Origin: [Actinomadura] parvosata subsp. kistnae
Lineage (GTDB): Bacteria; Actinomycetota; Actinomycetes; Streptosporangiales; Streptosporangiaceae
Direction: 5' to 3'
DNA: 50,079 nt
Assembly (NCBI RefSeq): GCF_900323885.1
Contig: NZ_OOHJ01000010.1
Location: 1 to 50,079, forward strand
Numbering within the stretch: position 1 is the first letter of the stretch; the number at the start of each line of letters is the position of its first letter. Below, one piece after another: positions 15,511 through 24,821 of this stretch. The notes beneath the pieces are model-generated. The model searched no databases. It was given only the letters and a program-made list of their open reading frames with translations, and was not told where the DNA came from. Made by a program: the position numbers and the translations under genes.

Positions 15511-16299
15511 TCACCCGCTCCGTTCCGGCACCAGCACATCCAACGCGGCGACCTCCGTCGTCGTCTCCACCCGGCGCGCGGCGGCGTAGGCCTGCCTGCC
15601 ATGATCCAGCAGCCGGGCGGCCGGCGCCGCCCCCAGCATCACCCCCGAGTCGAACGCTTCGTGCGAGGTCAGCGACGGGATCGGGACCACGGCCGTCTGC
15701 TCGCTGGCGCAAAACCACCGCTCCGGCATCGCCACCGTGTCCTCCACCAGCCCCAGATGCAGCGTCTTGACCCCCAGGCCACGATCACGCGGGTCACGCA
15801 ACCGCAGCAGCCGCAGCAGGTGATCCTTGAGCACCTGGTGGTGCGGCGGGCCGAACAGCACCCGGTAATAGACCAGCCCCGGTCGCTCGGCCAGCACCGC
15901 CTCAGTCGCCTTCAGGTACCCCGCATCGCGCGAGCGCGATCCGGTCACCACCAAGCACCGCTGCGCGCCTCTCACCGTCGCCAGCATCGCCTGCTGCAGC
16001 TCCTCGAACCCAGTCAGCAGGCCCAGCCCGGCCTGCTCCGGCAACTGCTCGTCCTGGAAGGCGAACAGCTGCCGCGGTGATCGTCCGTAGATCTCACACA
16101 ACGTCTTGCGATGACCGATGCTGGTCGTGTGCCGGGCCAGCTCCCAGCCCGACACCATGCTCGGCGTCACCCCCGACTGGCCGCCCGGCGTCCGCAAGTC
16201 GATCTCCTCGACTACGTCCTCCAGCGTCCAGTTACGCGCCAGCCGCGCCTGACGCAGCGGCGAGGGCGCACGACTCCAGCGCGACGAGCGACGAGGCAT
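15511..16299 (-). CDS. XRE-family regulator with PLD-like sensor domain
   Basis: About 262 residues. The start chosen is ATG 16299 (MPRRSSRWSRAPSPLRQARL) because GGAGGAGG lies just upstream; an earlier in-frame ATG at 16395 has no such support. An N-terminal helix-turn-helix (LARNWTLEDVVEEIDLRTPG, SMVSGWELARHTTSIGHRKT) is followed by an alpha/beta domain (CLVVTGSRSRDAGYLKATEA, YYRVLFGPPHHQVLKDHLLR). This recalls the phospholipase D-like C-terminal domains of some actinobacterial regulators. It is the first gene of the minus-strand cluster and runs into the M20 gene, so it may control the lasso genes. Confidence 0.7.
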   Translation of the reverse strand: MPRRSSRWSRAPSPLRQARLARNWTLEDVVEEIDLRTPGGQSGVTPSMVSGWELARHTTSIGHRKTLCEIYGRSPRQLFAFQDEQLPEQAGLGLLTGFEELQQAMLATVRGAQRCLVVTGSRSRDAGYLKATEAVLAERPGLVYYRVLFGPPHHQVLKDHLLRLLRLRDPRDRGLGVKTLHLGLVEDTVAMPERWFCASEQTAVVPIPSLTSHEAFDSGVMLGAAPAARLLDHGRQAYAAARRVETTTEVAALDVLVPERSG

Positions 16300-16470
16300 A
16301 CCAGCCTCCTCCCCGCCAAGGCGGGTCCAGGGCGCCAGCCGTCCGGCACCAGGCACCCCCGATAATGCCCCGTCCTTTCGACTCGGGCAGGTCATTCGCG
16401 ACGAGACCCTGCGAGCGGCACGCGTGTGATCTTCTGCGGCGCTTCCCGAATGAGGGGAGGTGACACGACC

Positions 16471-19400
16471 ATGCTGGAGCTGCGGTTAGTCGTTCATACC
16501 CCCAATGAGGCCCGTCTGGGGGTTCTTCCGCACCCGCAGAGCGTGGAGGTTGCGTGCCCGCTGGATGACGTGCCCGCGCTGACGCTGTCCTACAGCGCGA
16601 ACGCGGTGAACGCGGACCTGCTGGGCGGGCCGGTCGAGGTCGCCGTCGAATGGAGCATCGACGGGCAGACCTGGATGGAAGGGCCAGACGCGCGGTTCCT
16701 GCGGATCAAGCAGCGCGGTGACGGGACGGACCGGGCCGGGATGAAGCGGTTCGAGCTGCCCGGCTACGTGTGGCAGCTCCGCAAGCTGCTGTTGTTCCCT
16801 GGGGCGGCTCCGCTGGTGGAAGGGAAGAGGGCGTTCCTCAGCGCGACGCCGGGGGCGATCCTGGCCACGTTCCTGCAAGAGGGGCAGGCACGCGGCGCGG
16901 CGGCTGGCTTCTCGTGGGACTTCACCCCGACCCACGACAGCGCTGGGCAGCCGTGGGCGAAGATCTTGACGATCTACTACCAGCCGGGCATCGACGCGCT
17001 GACGACGCTGATCAACCTGGCCGAACAGGGCACGCTCGATTTCCGCATGGCCGGGCGGACGTTGCAGGTGTACAACGCCGACACCGAGCTGGGGCGGGAC
17101 CTGGCCAGCGGTAGCGGGCCGGTTGACTTGCGGTTCGGCCGTGACGTGGTCGCCGCTCCCGATATCGGCACCTACGAAGATGCGGCCACGTCGGCGCTCG
17201 TGGTTGGCGATGACGGGTTCCGCATGTCGTTCACGAACGGGGCCGCCGAAGCTCCTTGGGGCCGGTGGGAAACCTATATCGGTCAGGGCGGCGTGAGCGA
17301 TCCGGGTACGGCGCAGCTCCTGGCCGAAGCGGTGCTGTTGCGGGCTGGGCACGAGCGGGTGCAGCGGACGCGGCAGATCACTCCGCACACCGCGCGGTGG
17401 CTGCCGTGGCGGGATTACCGGCCCGGCGATCGGATCCTCGCGCCGGGCGAGGCTGGGGCCATGGAGAGCCTGCGGGTCCGGCAGATGACCGTCACCCGGG
17501 ACGAGAAGGGTGTCCTCGGCGGCAACCTGGTGCTCAACGATCGTCTGCTGGAAAGGGACCTGCGGCTGGCTCGCCGCACGGCCGGCATCGTCGGCGGGAG
17601 TACGGCCGAGGGCGGGTCGGGTGCGCGGCCCGCGCCGGAGTCGCCGACGCCGCGCACCCCCGCGGCCCCGGCCGGGCTGATCGTGAACCCGCTGGCTTAC
17701 ATCGACGAGCACGGCCTGCCGCGCGGGCAGGTGGCCGCCGCGTGGGGCGCGGTCATCACCGACGTCAACGCCGTCGCGCTCACCGTGGGTGGATACGAGC
17801 TGTTCATGCGGATCAACGAGGTCGGGGCGCCGTGGTTCCTGGTGACCGCGACGGAGGCCGCCGATACCAACGCCACCTACTCGCCGCTGGTGGTCGGCCA
17901 GCAGTACCAGTTCAAGGTCCGCGCCGTGAACTTGGGCAAGAAGGGCCCGTTCTCCAGCTCGGTCGCGGTGACGATCCCGGACGACGTGGATGCCCCGCCC
18001 GTGCCGACTGCCCCGGCGCTGGAGTCTCGTCTTGGTGTCGTCCACGTGGCATGGGATGGTCTTGGGGTCGGTGGTGTGCCGATGCCGGCCGACTTCCACC
18101 GGGTGCTCGTCTGGATGCAGGACCCGCTCGCTCCGGGCTGGCAGGAGATCGGGGCGCTCGACGCGGCCGGGTCGCTCGTCGTTCCCGGCCTTCCGTACGA
18201 CCTGGACCGGGAGTTCTCGTTCACGAGCATCGACCGGTCCGGGAACAGCTCGGCCCGGTCGGCGACCGGGATGATCGCCGCGGTGCGGCTCGTCGAGGGC
18301 GACGCGGCCGACGAGTCGATCACCACCGGCGCCATCGTGGCCAACGCGATCACCGCGGCGAAGATCGCGGCCGGGCAGATCCTCGCTGGGCACATCGCCG
18401 CCAACCAGATCACGGCGGCAAAGCTGGAGGCCATCCTCACCCTGGCCACCCGCATCGTCGCGGGAGTCGCCACCGGGGCCAGAGTCGAGCTCAACGCTGA
18501 CGGGCTGCAGGCGTACAACAACTCCAGCGTGCAGACCGTGTCGGTCTCGTCGGCGTCCGGAGCCGTCAGCATCGTCGGCCAGCTCGCGACCGGCGTGTCC
18601 GGCCGCCGCATCATCGTCAATCCGGCCGGGGCAGCTGACCCGGAGATCAGGTTCATGCCGGGGACCGGCACGAACTCGGCCCGCATCTGGACCGACACCG
18701 ACGCCGCGATCCGGCTGAACTCCGGCAACAGCCCTGACGGCACCCGCCGCTCGGAGGTGATCCAGCGCGGCGACGAGTGGCGCATGCACATGGTGCAGAC
18801 CGCCGACGGGCTCGCCGGCGGCGGTTACATGTTCGCGCAGCCTGATGAGCTCGAGGTCGGCTACAACGACATCGGCGGCAACCTCAACCGGTTCCGCTTC
18901 TCCGCCGCAAGCACGGGGTTCATCGGCAAGTGGTCGTACAGCACATCCGGCGCGGGTTTGATCATGCGGGCGGTGTCGCTGTCAGGCGGGTCGGCCTACA
19001 ACGTGACGTGGGGCGGTCCGATCATGCAGACCACCCCGCGCGCGGTGTTTACTCCAGACAACCCTATTCCAGACAGACTGCACTTTTACCTGCGAAACCC
19101 AAGCACATCCGGATTCGAACTACGGTCCAACGAGTCATCTCTTGGGACGCCAACGGTCTTCGCAGTCCTGTTGGATATCTGGGCGTGGCGGGGCCTAAAA
19201 CTGGGGGTTGTCGCATCACATGCAAATAGTGACAGGAAGGCACCTACTGACCTGTCTGACTTCATCCTCGATACAGACTTCCGCATCGACGCAGAATGCA
19301 CCATCCGCCGACGCTGTACGCGTAAGCAGAGGCTTGATCTCGATGGTCGCTCGCAGAGTGAGAGACTCTTCACCGCTCCACTTGTCGCGGCTAGCAATTT

Positions 19401-19479
19401 GACGCAAGATCTCATTGATCAGTGCTTGCCCGATCGACTCAGGTGTAGCAACGGAACTGAGCTTTTCGGCTACCCTTAA
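16471..19479 (+). CDS. Phage tail-tip/minor tail protein with FN3-like domain (copy 1)
   Basis: About 1002 residues from ATG 16471, preceded by GGGGAGGT. Residues 1-390 form the Gp37-like siphovirus tail-tip region (VPALTLSYSANAVNADLLGG, FTPTHDSAGQPWAKILTIYY, RDYRPGDRILAPGEAGAMES). Residues 410-515 are FN3-like (GQQYQFKVRAVNLGKKGPFS). A DADESITTGAIV collar and repeated ITAAKIAAGQI/AANQITAAKL helices come next, then a receptor-binding-type C-terminus. Homology to copy 2 at 21355 ends around LLDIWAWRG (near 19190). The remaining 90 residues are antisense to a minus-strand gene, so the original stop was lost where cargo was inserted. Confidence 0.75.
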   Translation: MLELRLVVHTPNEARLGVLPHPQSVEVACPLDDVPALTLSYSANAVNADLLGGPVEVAVEWSIDGQTWMEGPDARFLRIKQRGDGTDRAGMKRFELPGYVWQLRKLLLFPGAAPLVEGKRAFLSATPGAILATFLQEGQARGAAAGFSWDFTPTHDSAGQPWAKILTIYYQPGIDALTTLINLAEQGTLDFRMAGRTLQVYNADTELGRDLASGSGPVDLRFGRDVVAAPDIGTYEDAATSALVVGDDGFRMSFTNGAAEAPWGRWETYIGQGGVSDPGTAQLLAEAVLLRAGHERVQRTRQITPHTARWLPWRDYRPGDRILAPGEAGAMESLRVRQMTVTRDEKGVLGGNLVLNDRLLERDLRLARRTAGIVGGSTAEGGSGARPAPESPTPRTPAAPAGLIVNPLAYIDEHGLPRGQVAAAWGAVITDVNAVALTVGGYELFMRINEVGAPWFLVTATEAADTNATYSPLVVGQQYQFKVRAVNLGKKGPFSSSVAVTIPDDVDAPPVPTAPALESRLGVVHVAWDGLGVGGVPMPADFHRVLVWMQDPLAPGWQEIGALDAAGSLVVPGLPYDLDREFSFTSIDRSGNSSARSATGMIAAVRLVEGDAADESITTGAIVANAITAAKIAAGQILAGHIAANQITAAKLEAILTLATRIVAGVATGARVELNADGLQAYNNSSVQTVSVSSASGAVSIVGQLATGVSGRRIIVNPAGAADPEIRFMPGTGTNSARIWTDTDAAIRLNSGNSPDGTRRSEVIQRGDEWRMHMVQTADGLAGGGYMFAQPDELEVGYNDIGGNLNRFRFSAASTGFIGKWSYSTSGAGLIMRAVSLSGGSAYNVTWGGPIMQTTPRAVFTPDNPIPDRLHFYLRNPSTSGFELRSNESSLGTPTVFAVLLDIWAWRGLKLGVVASHANSDRKAPTDLSDFILDTDFRIDAECTIRRRCTRKQRLDLDGRSQSERLFTAPLVAASNLTQDLIDQCLPDRLRCSNGTELFGYP

Positions 19480-19500
19480 GCGTATGACGCTGACGTCCAT
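19216..19500 (-). CDS. Small unknown protein overlapping tail gene 3' end
   Basis: 94 residues from ATG 19500 (MDVSVIRLRVAEKLSSVATP), with a normal stop at 19216. It contains a helical IGQALINEILRQIASRDKWS and a strand-rich second half (LTLRATIEIKPLLTR, FCVDAEVCIEDEV). The sequence is less GC-rich than the phage genes around it. It lies convergent with tail gene copy 1 and its insertion seems to have removed that gene's stop. No family recognised; it may be a cargo (moron) gene. Confidence 0.45.
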   Translation of the reverse strand: MDVSVIRLRVAEKLSSVATPESIGQALINEILRQIASRDKWSGEESLTLRATIEIKPLLTRTASADGAFCVDAEVCIEDEVRQVSRCLPVTICM

Positions 19501-19588
19501 AACAGATCCCGATTTTCTAGGCGTGTGGCGAGTATCTGCTCAATTTTCAGCGTCGTCAATGGCGCTTCGCATGATCGAGAAATAGAGA
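19484..19588 (+). CDS. Possible short peptide
   Basis: An ATG at 19484 opens a frame of about 33 residues (MTLTSITDPDFLGVWRVSAQ...) ending at a TAG. It overlaps the start of the 19216-19500 gene on the other strand and has no convincing SD. It is listed only because it fills the space before the next phage gene; it could equally be non-coding. Confidence 0.15.
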
Positions 19589-19619
19589 TCCTCTTCGGAG
19601 GGGTAGGCGCACTTAGCTA

Positions 19620-20102
19620 ATGGTTCAACATTGGTCTATTTCACAGGTTCGCGAGGTCGTCAACGAGCACGAGGACGCCTGGCTGATCCACTACGACCCG
19701 ATCGACGGTGACCTGCGTGACGCGTTCGTCGCGTACGTGCCGAAGGAGGCGTTGGAGTGGCGAGCGGCGGAGTTCGGCCTGACCACGGTCGATGAGGCGC
19801 TGGAGGTACAGCTGTACCTGCCGCTGCTCGCGCCCGGTCAGGCGGCCGGGACTCTCGACATGCTCAACCCGTCCGCGATGCCGGTCGAGCAGGCCCACGC
19901 ACACGTCACCGAACTGCTGGCCACATGCAAGAAACAGCACGGCGTGATCCAGCAGCCAGCAAGCAACGTGCGGACGGGGCGGGCCGACCCGCTGACGGTT
20001 ATAAGGGAGCGAACACGGATCGACGTCGTGCGTACCACCGCGATGCGGCTGGAGATTGACCGAGCCCTTCTCGCGAGAGAGGGACAGCAAGAGGATAATT
20101 GA
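19620..20102 (+). CDS. Phage tail-associated small protein (copy 1)
   Basis: 160 residues from ATG 19620. It contains AWLIHYDPIDGDLRDAFVAY, EALEWRAAEFGLTTVDEALE, and near the end DPLTVIRERTRIDVVRT. The 24163-24820 locus encodes a divergent copy with the same landmarks (FEWRAAEHSLDPDDVDTLLD, DPLTPIKELTRIDPVRV). Both copies follow a tail-tip gene, so the pair of genes was duplicated as a unit or comes from two related phages. The role is unknown; the position suggests a tail accessory or assembly protein. Confidence 0.6.
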   Translation: MVQHWSISQVREVVNEHEDAWLIHYDPIDGDLRDAFVAYVPKEALEWRAAEFGLTTVDEALEVQLYLPLLAPGQAAGTLDMLNPSAMPVEQAHAHVTELLATCKKQHGVIQQPASNVRTGRADPLTVIRERTRIDVVRTTAMRLEIDRALLAREGQQEDN

Positions 20103-20197
20103 GGACCTGTGACAGCTAGGCCATGGGTGACGAGAAGCGACTCCCCGGCCTTTGAAGTCGCATCGCCGAGCTGTGCTGCTTCAGAAAAGCGCAGATG

Positions 20198-20590
20198 TCA
20201 GGGTGCGGCATCGATCAGCCTCATCGTGCCATCGGATGCGACATCTATATTCCTATCGCCGCCTTCGAACGCGATCCCAGGGAACTTCGGCGCCGGGGTG
20301 AATGGGGGGATATCGCTCGAAGTAAAGCCAGTCGTCGAGAGGCGTACCCAGTTGCCGTCTGTATCTGTGTGCTGCCACACGAAGAAGATCACGCCGCCCA
20401 GCGTAATCCTGATATGGTGGGCGGGAAAGTCGGATCCCTTGCTGCACCACGGGATCCATTGATAGTTGACGAAAGTTGAGCGTCCTGGAGAGCAGGTCTT
20501 CTCGTAATCTGGATCGGGCTCGAGGTTGGTAAGGGTGAGGGCGTTAGTTGAGAAGTTGTTCACGAAGTGGAGTTCGCTGATCGCTCCCAT
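20198..20590 (-). CDS. Unknown beta-rich protein
   Basis: 130 residues from ATG 20590 (MGAISELHFVNNFSTNALTL), four bases after the stop of the upstream minus-strand gene, so probably one operon. It is rich in Trp, Thr and Gly with alternating hydrophobic residues (HIRITLGGVIFFVWQHTDTD, NWVRLSTTGF), suggesting a beta-sandwich. The opening resembles small bacterial beta-sandwich proteins such as aegerolysins in style only. No signal peptide. It is cargo between the two tail modules; function unknown. Confidence 0.5.
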   Translation of the reverse strand: MGAISELHFVNNFSTNALTLTNLEPDPDYEKTCSPGRSTFVNYQWIPWCSKGSDFPAHHIRITLGGVIFFVWQHTDTDGNWVRLSTTGFTSSDIPPFTPAPKFPGIAFEGGDRNIDVASDGTMRLIDAAP

Positions 20591-20594
20591 AGCA

Positions 20595-21020
20595 TCATGC
20601 CTCCTCGGTCGGGATAGCGTCTTTGGCCTCCCGCCATGCGTTATTCAGGATCCGTCCCTGGAAACCGTCTCTGGGGCTCCACGACAGTTCGGCTGGGTAC
20701 CATTGGTCACGGCGGGTGATGACTACGGAGAAATCGTCACCCTCACCTTGCATGCTTATGTCGAAATCTGAAGGGACGCTCACGCCGTCTCTGGCGAGGA
20801 AGTCTCGAGTGTCTATGGATGTACGCGAGGCAGTGCTTGACATCTCCGCGAGTCCGCGCACCGCTTGGGGTAGTCGCGGATTTTGGATGAGTTTCACGAT
20901 CATTTCGTGCAGACGCAACTCGTGGACTGCCCGATCGATTCTTGCCTGCAGGTGCTCGATCCGTTGCCGGTGGCCATCGAGATAATGCTGCAGATCTGTA
21001 CGCTCCTCGTCGACATTCAT
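20595..21020 (-). CDS. Coiled-coil N-terminal protein of unknown function
   Basis: 141 residues from ATG 21020. Residues 5-45 form a likely coiled coil (LQHYLDGHRQRIEHLQARID). A middle section (QAVRGLAEMSSTASRTSIDT) and a C-terminal strand region (DDFSVVITRRDQWYPAELSW) follow. It is the first gene of a two-gene operon with 20198-20590. An inverted repeat at 21061-21087 lies just upstream. Convergent with the 19620 phage gene and divergent from the second tail-tip gene. No recognised family. Confidence 0.5.
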   Translation of the reverse strand: MNVDEERTDLQHYLDGHRQRIEHLQARIDRAVHELRLHEMIVKLIQNPRLPQAVRGLAEMSSTASRTSIDTRDFLARDGVSVPSDFDISMQGEGDDFSVVITRRDQWYPAELSWSPRDGFQGRILNNAWREAKDAIPTEEA

Positions 21021-21060
21021 TGCGAATGCACCTTCTCAGGAATCGACGATCCATTGAGGC

Positions 21061-21087
21061 GCTAGATCATGTCAGGCTTGATCTAGC
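21061..21087. promoter_or_regulatory. Inverted repeat upstream of the 21020 operon
   Basis: GCTAGATCA (21061-21069) and TGATCTAGC (21079-21087) form a perfect 9-bp inverted repeat with a 9-nt spacer, 40 nt upstream of the ATG at 21020. Position and symmetry suggest an operator, though a hairpin is possible. Confidence 0.35.
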
Positions 21088-21354
21088 CGCTTAGTTAGCT
21101 GGATGCGTTCAAAGTAGCGCGCTGCATGCCAACGAGCAAGCGCAGGTGCAGAAGACATCCTTACTCAGGCAACGCCATCATGCCTGACCTGTGCTGACGT
21201 GCACCTCTGGCCGATATAGGACACATAATCTACAACTTTCGCTGGAGCGAAAGCCTTGTCGTCCCAAGGGCTCAGGTTCATGGACGTGAATGTCCGTCGC
21301 GGACTTGATCAGTTGGAGGCCATGCCGAGGCACGGCATCGCAAAGGGGTAGGTC

Positions 21355-24150
21355 GTGCAGATCATCATTCCAAGCGAGCCGATGCGTTACGGGCTGCGCT
21401 TGATTGCTTATCAGCCGAACGGGCCGCGTCTTGGCCTGCTCGGGCAGCATCTCGGGTTCGAGGCCGCGCTGCCGCTGAACGATATTCCGGCGCTGCGGCT
21501 GACGTACTCGACGCACGCGGCCGGCGCGCAGTGGCTGGCGCAGCCGTGTGAGATCGCGATCGAGTGGTCTGCGGGCGGGGCGTGGACGGAGCCGCAGGGG
21601 GGCCGGTTCCTGCGGATCAAGCGCGGTTCGGACGCGAGCGATCACGCGGGCCCGTTGTCGTTCGACGCGCCGGGCTGGTCGTGGCAGCTACGTAAGCTGG
21701 TGCTGTACCCGGGTGCCGGGATGGTGGACGGGAAGCGGCCGTTCAACGCGGCCACTCCGGGCGCGATCCTGCGGACGGTAGTCGATGAGGGCCAGGCGCG
21801 GGGGACGCTCCCGGGCCTGGCGGTGGACTTCACACCGACGCACGACAGCGCGGGGCAGCCGTGGGACAAGCTGCTGACGATCGGGCTGGACCCAGGCGCG
21901 GACCTGCTCACTCTGATGATCAATTTGGCAGAGCAGGGCGTGCTCGACTGGACCATGCAGGGCCGGGTGCTGCGCGCCTTCAACGAGGGCACGACGCTGG
22001 CCCGGGACTTCGCGACCGGTCCCGCTCCGGTGGACCTGCGGATGGGACGCGACGTCACCGACGCGCCGGACGATGCGACCTTGGAGGACGTCTCCACCGC
22101 CATCCTGATCGTCGGCGAGAACGGGCTGCAGGTCGAGGTGACCAACCCGGCCGCCCTCGCCCCGTGGGGCCGCTGGGAGACGTACCAGTCGCAGTCCGGA
22201 GTGTCGGACGAGGGGACCGCCCGCGTGCTGGCCCAGTACGCACTGGACCGGGCATCGAGGGAGCGGGTGCAGCACACCCGGCAGGTCACGCCGTACGCTG
22301 CCCGCTGGCTGGCGTTGCGCGACTACCGGCCGGGCGACACCGTGCTCGCGCCCGGCGACCAGGGCGTGATGCAGGGCCTGAGGGTCCGGCAGATCACGCT
22401 GTCGTGCGACGCGGACGGTGCGATCGGCGGCAATCTCGTCTTGAACGATCGGTTTCTGGAGCGGGACCTCAGGCTGGCGCGGCGCAGTCTGGGCATCCTG
22501 GACGGCGGCATCAGCTCGGGAGGCGGCGGGGGAACGCCGGCGCCGGACACCGACGGCCGCGTCCCGGCCGCGCCGGGTGGCCTGCTTGTCGAGCCGGCCG
22601 CATATCTGGACGAGCATGGCTACGCGCACGGGCAGGCCACACTCGGGTGGGGCGCGGTCACCGCGGATGTGAACGGCGGGGACCTGAGCGTCGATGGGTA
22701 TGAGGTGTACGCCCGCCGCAACGAGGCGAACGTCCCGTGGGTGCTGGTCGCGCAGACCGACTCGGCCGATCGCACGGCGACGATCTCTCCGTTGGTCGTC
22801 GGCTGGGAGTACAGCTTCAAGGTGCGAGCGACGAACGACGGCACCAAGGGCGTGTTCAGTAGCCAGTTCGTGGTGCTCGTCCCGGACGATGCGACGCCGC
22901 CGCCGACCCCGTCAACGCCGCTCGTCGCCGCCCGGCTCGGAGTGATCCACGTGACGTGGGACGGCCTGGGCAGCGCGGGCGAGGCGATGCCGCTCGACCT
23001 CGACCGGGTCCACGTCTGGATGCGTGACCCGCTTGACCCGGCCGACACCGGAACCCGTGTCGGCTACCTGACCAGCGCCGGAACGGAGGTGATCCCGGGG
23101 CAGCCGTACGAGGCGGATCGGGAGATCTGGCTGAGCGCCGCAGACCGGTCGGGAAACGAGTCCGCGCCGTCGGCGCATGTCATCGTGGCGGTCACTCCGC
23201 TGGTGGACACCGACCTGATCGGGGAGGTCATCGACGGGGCGGAGCACATCATCACGGGGTCGATCCCGGCGGAAGCGAAGATCGTCGTCGGGTCTATCAC
23301 TGCGGCGCTCATCCAATCCGGCGCCATTCAGGCGGGGCACATCCAGGCCAACGCCGTCGAGGCTGACAAGATCGCAGCAGGGGCTATCCAGGCCGGGCAC
23401 ATCGCGGCCAACGCGGTGACGGCGGGATCCATCTCTGCCGGGGCGGTCACAGCGAACAAGCTGGCGGCCACAGCGATCGACGGTAAGACCATCACCGGCT
23501 CGAACATCAGGACTGCGGCGACAGGCCGGCGGATCGACTTGCAGCCGCCCGGTACGACGTTCCCCGAGATGCGGTTCTACCCGGGCAGCGGTACGAACTA
23601 CACGAGGCTGACGACCCGCGACGATTGGTTCGCTGGAGAGGCGACGTTCGAGATCACCTCGGGGACGAATCAGGGGCAGACCGCGGCGTCGTCCACGGTG
23701 GTGGCCGCTGGGTTCTTGTCGATGCAGGTCTTGAACTCTTCGCTGTCCACCCCCAACGGGGGGCTGATGGAGATCGCCGAAGGCTACGCCCGCTACGGCT
23801 ACTTCAAGGACGCCGCGAGGGAGCAGTACTTCTGGTTCGACAACAGCGGCAGGACCAGGCACGTCGGGAAGTGGTGGGACTACACCCAGCAGGGCAACAC
23901 CGCGGGCGTCTTCGCCGGATCGGTGACGTTCGGGTCCGGCCAGTTCGCGTCCTTCTCCTACGGCGCCACGATGGCCTCCAACATGGGGCCGGTCTGCGTC
24001 ATGCGCGACGGAGCTGCTGGTAACAGCGGCGGCTCGTCGTTCAACCCGAACGCCTACTGGTGCGTGATCGCGTCGTCCGACACCGGGTTCACGGCCAAGA
24101 GCAGCACCACGACGAGCAAGGCGTACTACTTCTGGAGCCATCGACACTGA
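21355..24150 (+). CDS. Phage tail-tip/minor tail protein with FN3-like domain (copy 2)
   Basis: 931 residues from GTG 21355, with AGGGG upstream; an ATG at 21382 aligns better with the start of copy 1 but lacks an SD. The Gp37-like region (IPALRLTYSTHAAGAQWLAQ, FTPTHDSAGQPWDKLLTIGL, RDYRPGDTVLAPGDQGVMQG) parallels copy 1 throughout. The FN3-like segment (GWEYSFKVRATNDGTKGVFS) and repeated IQAGHIAANAVTAGSISAGA helices follow. The C-terminus (YWCVIASSDTGFTAKSSTTT, then KAYYFWSHRH) ends at a natural stop, so this copy is intact. Two such genes in one tail cluster is unusual and may extend host range. Confidence 0.78.
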   Translation: MQIIIPSEPMRYGLRLIAYQPNGPRLGLLGQHLGFEAALPLNDIPALRLTYSTHAAGAQWLAQPCEIAIEWSAGGAWTEPQGGRFLRIKRGSDASDHAGPLSFDAPGWSWQLRKLVLYPGAGMVDGKRPFNAATPGAILRTVVDEGQARGTLPGLAVDFTPTHDSAGQPWDKLLTIGLDPGADLLTLMINLAEQGVLDWTMQGRVLRAFNEGTTLARDFATGPAPVDLRMGRDVTDAPDDATLEDVSTAILIVGENGLQVEVTNPAALAPWGRWETYQSQSGVSDEGTARVLAQYALDRASRERVQHTRQVTPYAARWLALRDYRPGDTVLAPGDQGVMQGLRVRQITLSCDADGAIGGNLVLNDRFLERDLRLARRSLGILDGGISSGGGGGTPAPDTDGRVPAAPGGLLVEPAAYLDEHGYAHGQATLGWGAVTADVNGGDLSVDGYEVYARRNEANVPWVLVAQTDSADRTATISPLVVGWEYSFKVRATNDGTKGVFSSQFVVLVPDDATPPPTPSTPLVAARLGVIHVTWDGLGSAGEAMPLDLDRVHVWMRDPLDPADTGTRVGYLTSAGTEVIPGQPYEADREIWLSAADRSGNESAPSAHVIVAVTPLVDTDLIGEVIDGAEHIITGSIPAEAKIVVGSITAALIQSGAIQAGHIQANAVEADKIAAGAIQAGHIAANAVTAGSISAGAVTANKLAATAIDGKTITGSNIRTAATGRRIDLQPPGTTFPEMRFYPGSGTNYTRLTTRDDWFAGEATFEITSGTNQGQTAASSTVVAAGFLSMQVLNSSLSTPNGGLMEIAEGYARYGYFKDAAREQYFWFDNSGRTRHVGKWWDYTQQGNTAGVFAGSVTFGSGQFASFSYGATMASNMGPVCVMRDGAAGNSGGSSFNPNAYWCVIASSDTGFTAKSSTTTSKAYYFWSHRH

Positions 24151-24162
24151 ACAGGGGACACG

Positions 24163-24820
24163 GTGCCGGAGATCATGACCACGTGGGACGCCGAACTCGG
24201 CTACAGCCACACCTACATGCGCCCAGGCGCGGAGGCCGCGGCCGGGGCCCCGATGGGGCAGCAGAACCGCTGTGGGGGGTGTATCTGGTCAATGCCGCTG
24301 ACGAGGTGGGAGTGCACGTCTTCCCGCACTCCACGTTCGAGTGGCGAGCGGCCGAGCACTCTCTTGACCCCGACGACGTTGACACGCTGCTGGACGTCAT
24401 CCTGCACGAGGTGGCCATGCCCAGCCGCGACGACGCGCTCGTGCACGACGACCCGGGCGCGCTCGCCGTTCTGCGGGAGACGTACAACCTGCCCGGGTGT
24501 TCACACCGGGAGTCGCCGATGAGACGCGCCGTCAGGCGTGCCTCGCGCGTATCGCCGCGGTGAAGCGGCATCGGCTTCTCATCGCGCCCGCTCCGCAGCC
24601 GGAGCGGCAGGGCGCGCTAGAGTTCGTCGGCTCTGCCCGCGTCGCGCCTGCGGACCCGCTGACCCCGATCAAGGAGCTGACACGGATCGACCCAGTACGG
24701 GTGGCGGGCAAGCGCGCGTTCCTCGACTGGGTTCGGGCGACAGCGGAGGAGCCGGCCCGGCCGTCGTTCTTCGTGAAGCCTCCGGCCACGTTCGTGGGCA
24801 TGAAGCCCAACGAGGTGTGA
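24163..24820 (+). pseudogene. Phage tail-associated small protein (copy 2), two frameshifts
   Basis: The gene begins at GTG 24163 (VPEIMTTWDAELGYSHTYMR), then shifts frame near 24250 to PLWGVYLVNAADEVGVHVFP and FEWRAAEHSLDPDD. It shifts again near 24496 to VFTPGVADETRRQACLARIA and DPLTPIKELTRIDPVRV, ending at 24820. Each break can be repaired by adding one base to a C or G run. The two long segments match 19620-20102. Either the copy is decayed or two sequencing errors fall here. It lies between the intact tail-tip gene and the lysis genes. Confidence 0.65.
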
Positions 24821-24821
24821 C

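Noticed and set aside
16486..18789. Long minus-strand open frame across tail gene copy 1
   Set aside because: It is antisense to a well-supported phage tail protein, is Arg/Pro/Gly-rich, and lacks any start signal, as expected for a shadow frame in GC-rich DNA.
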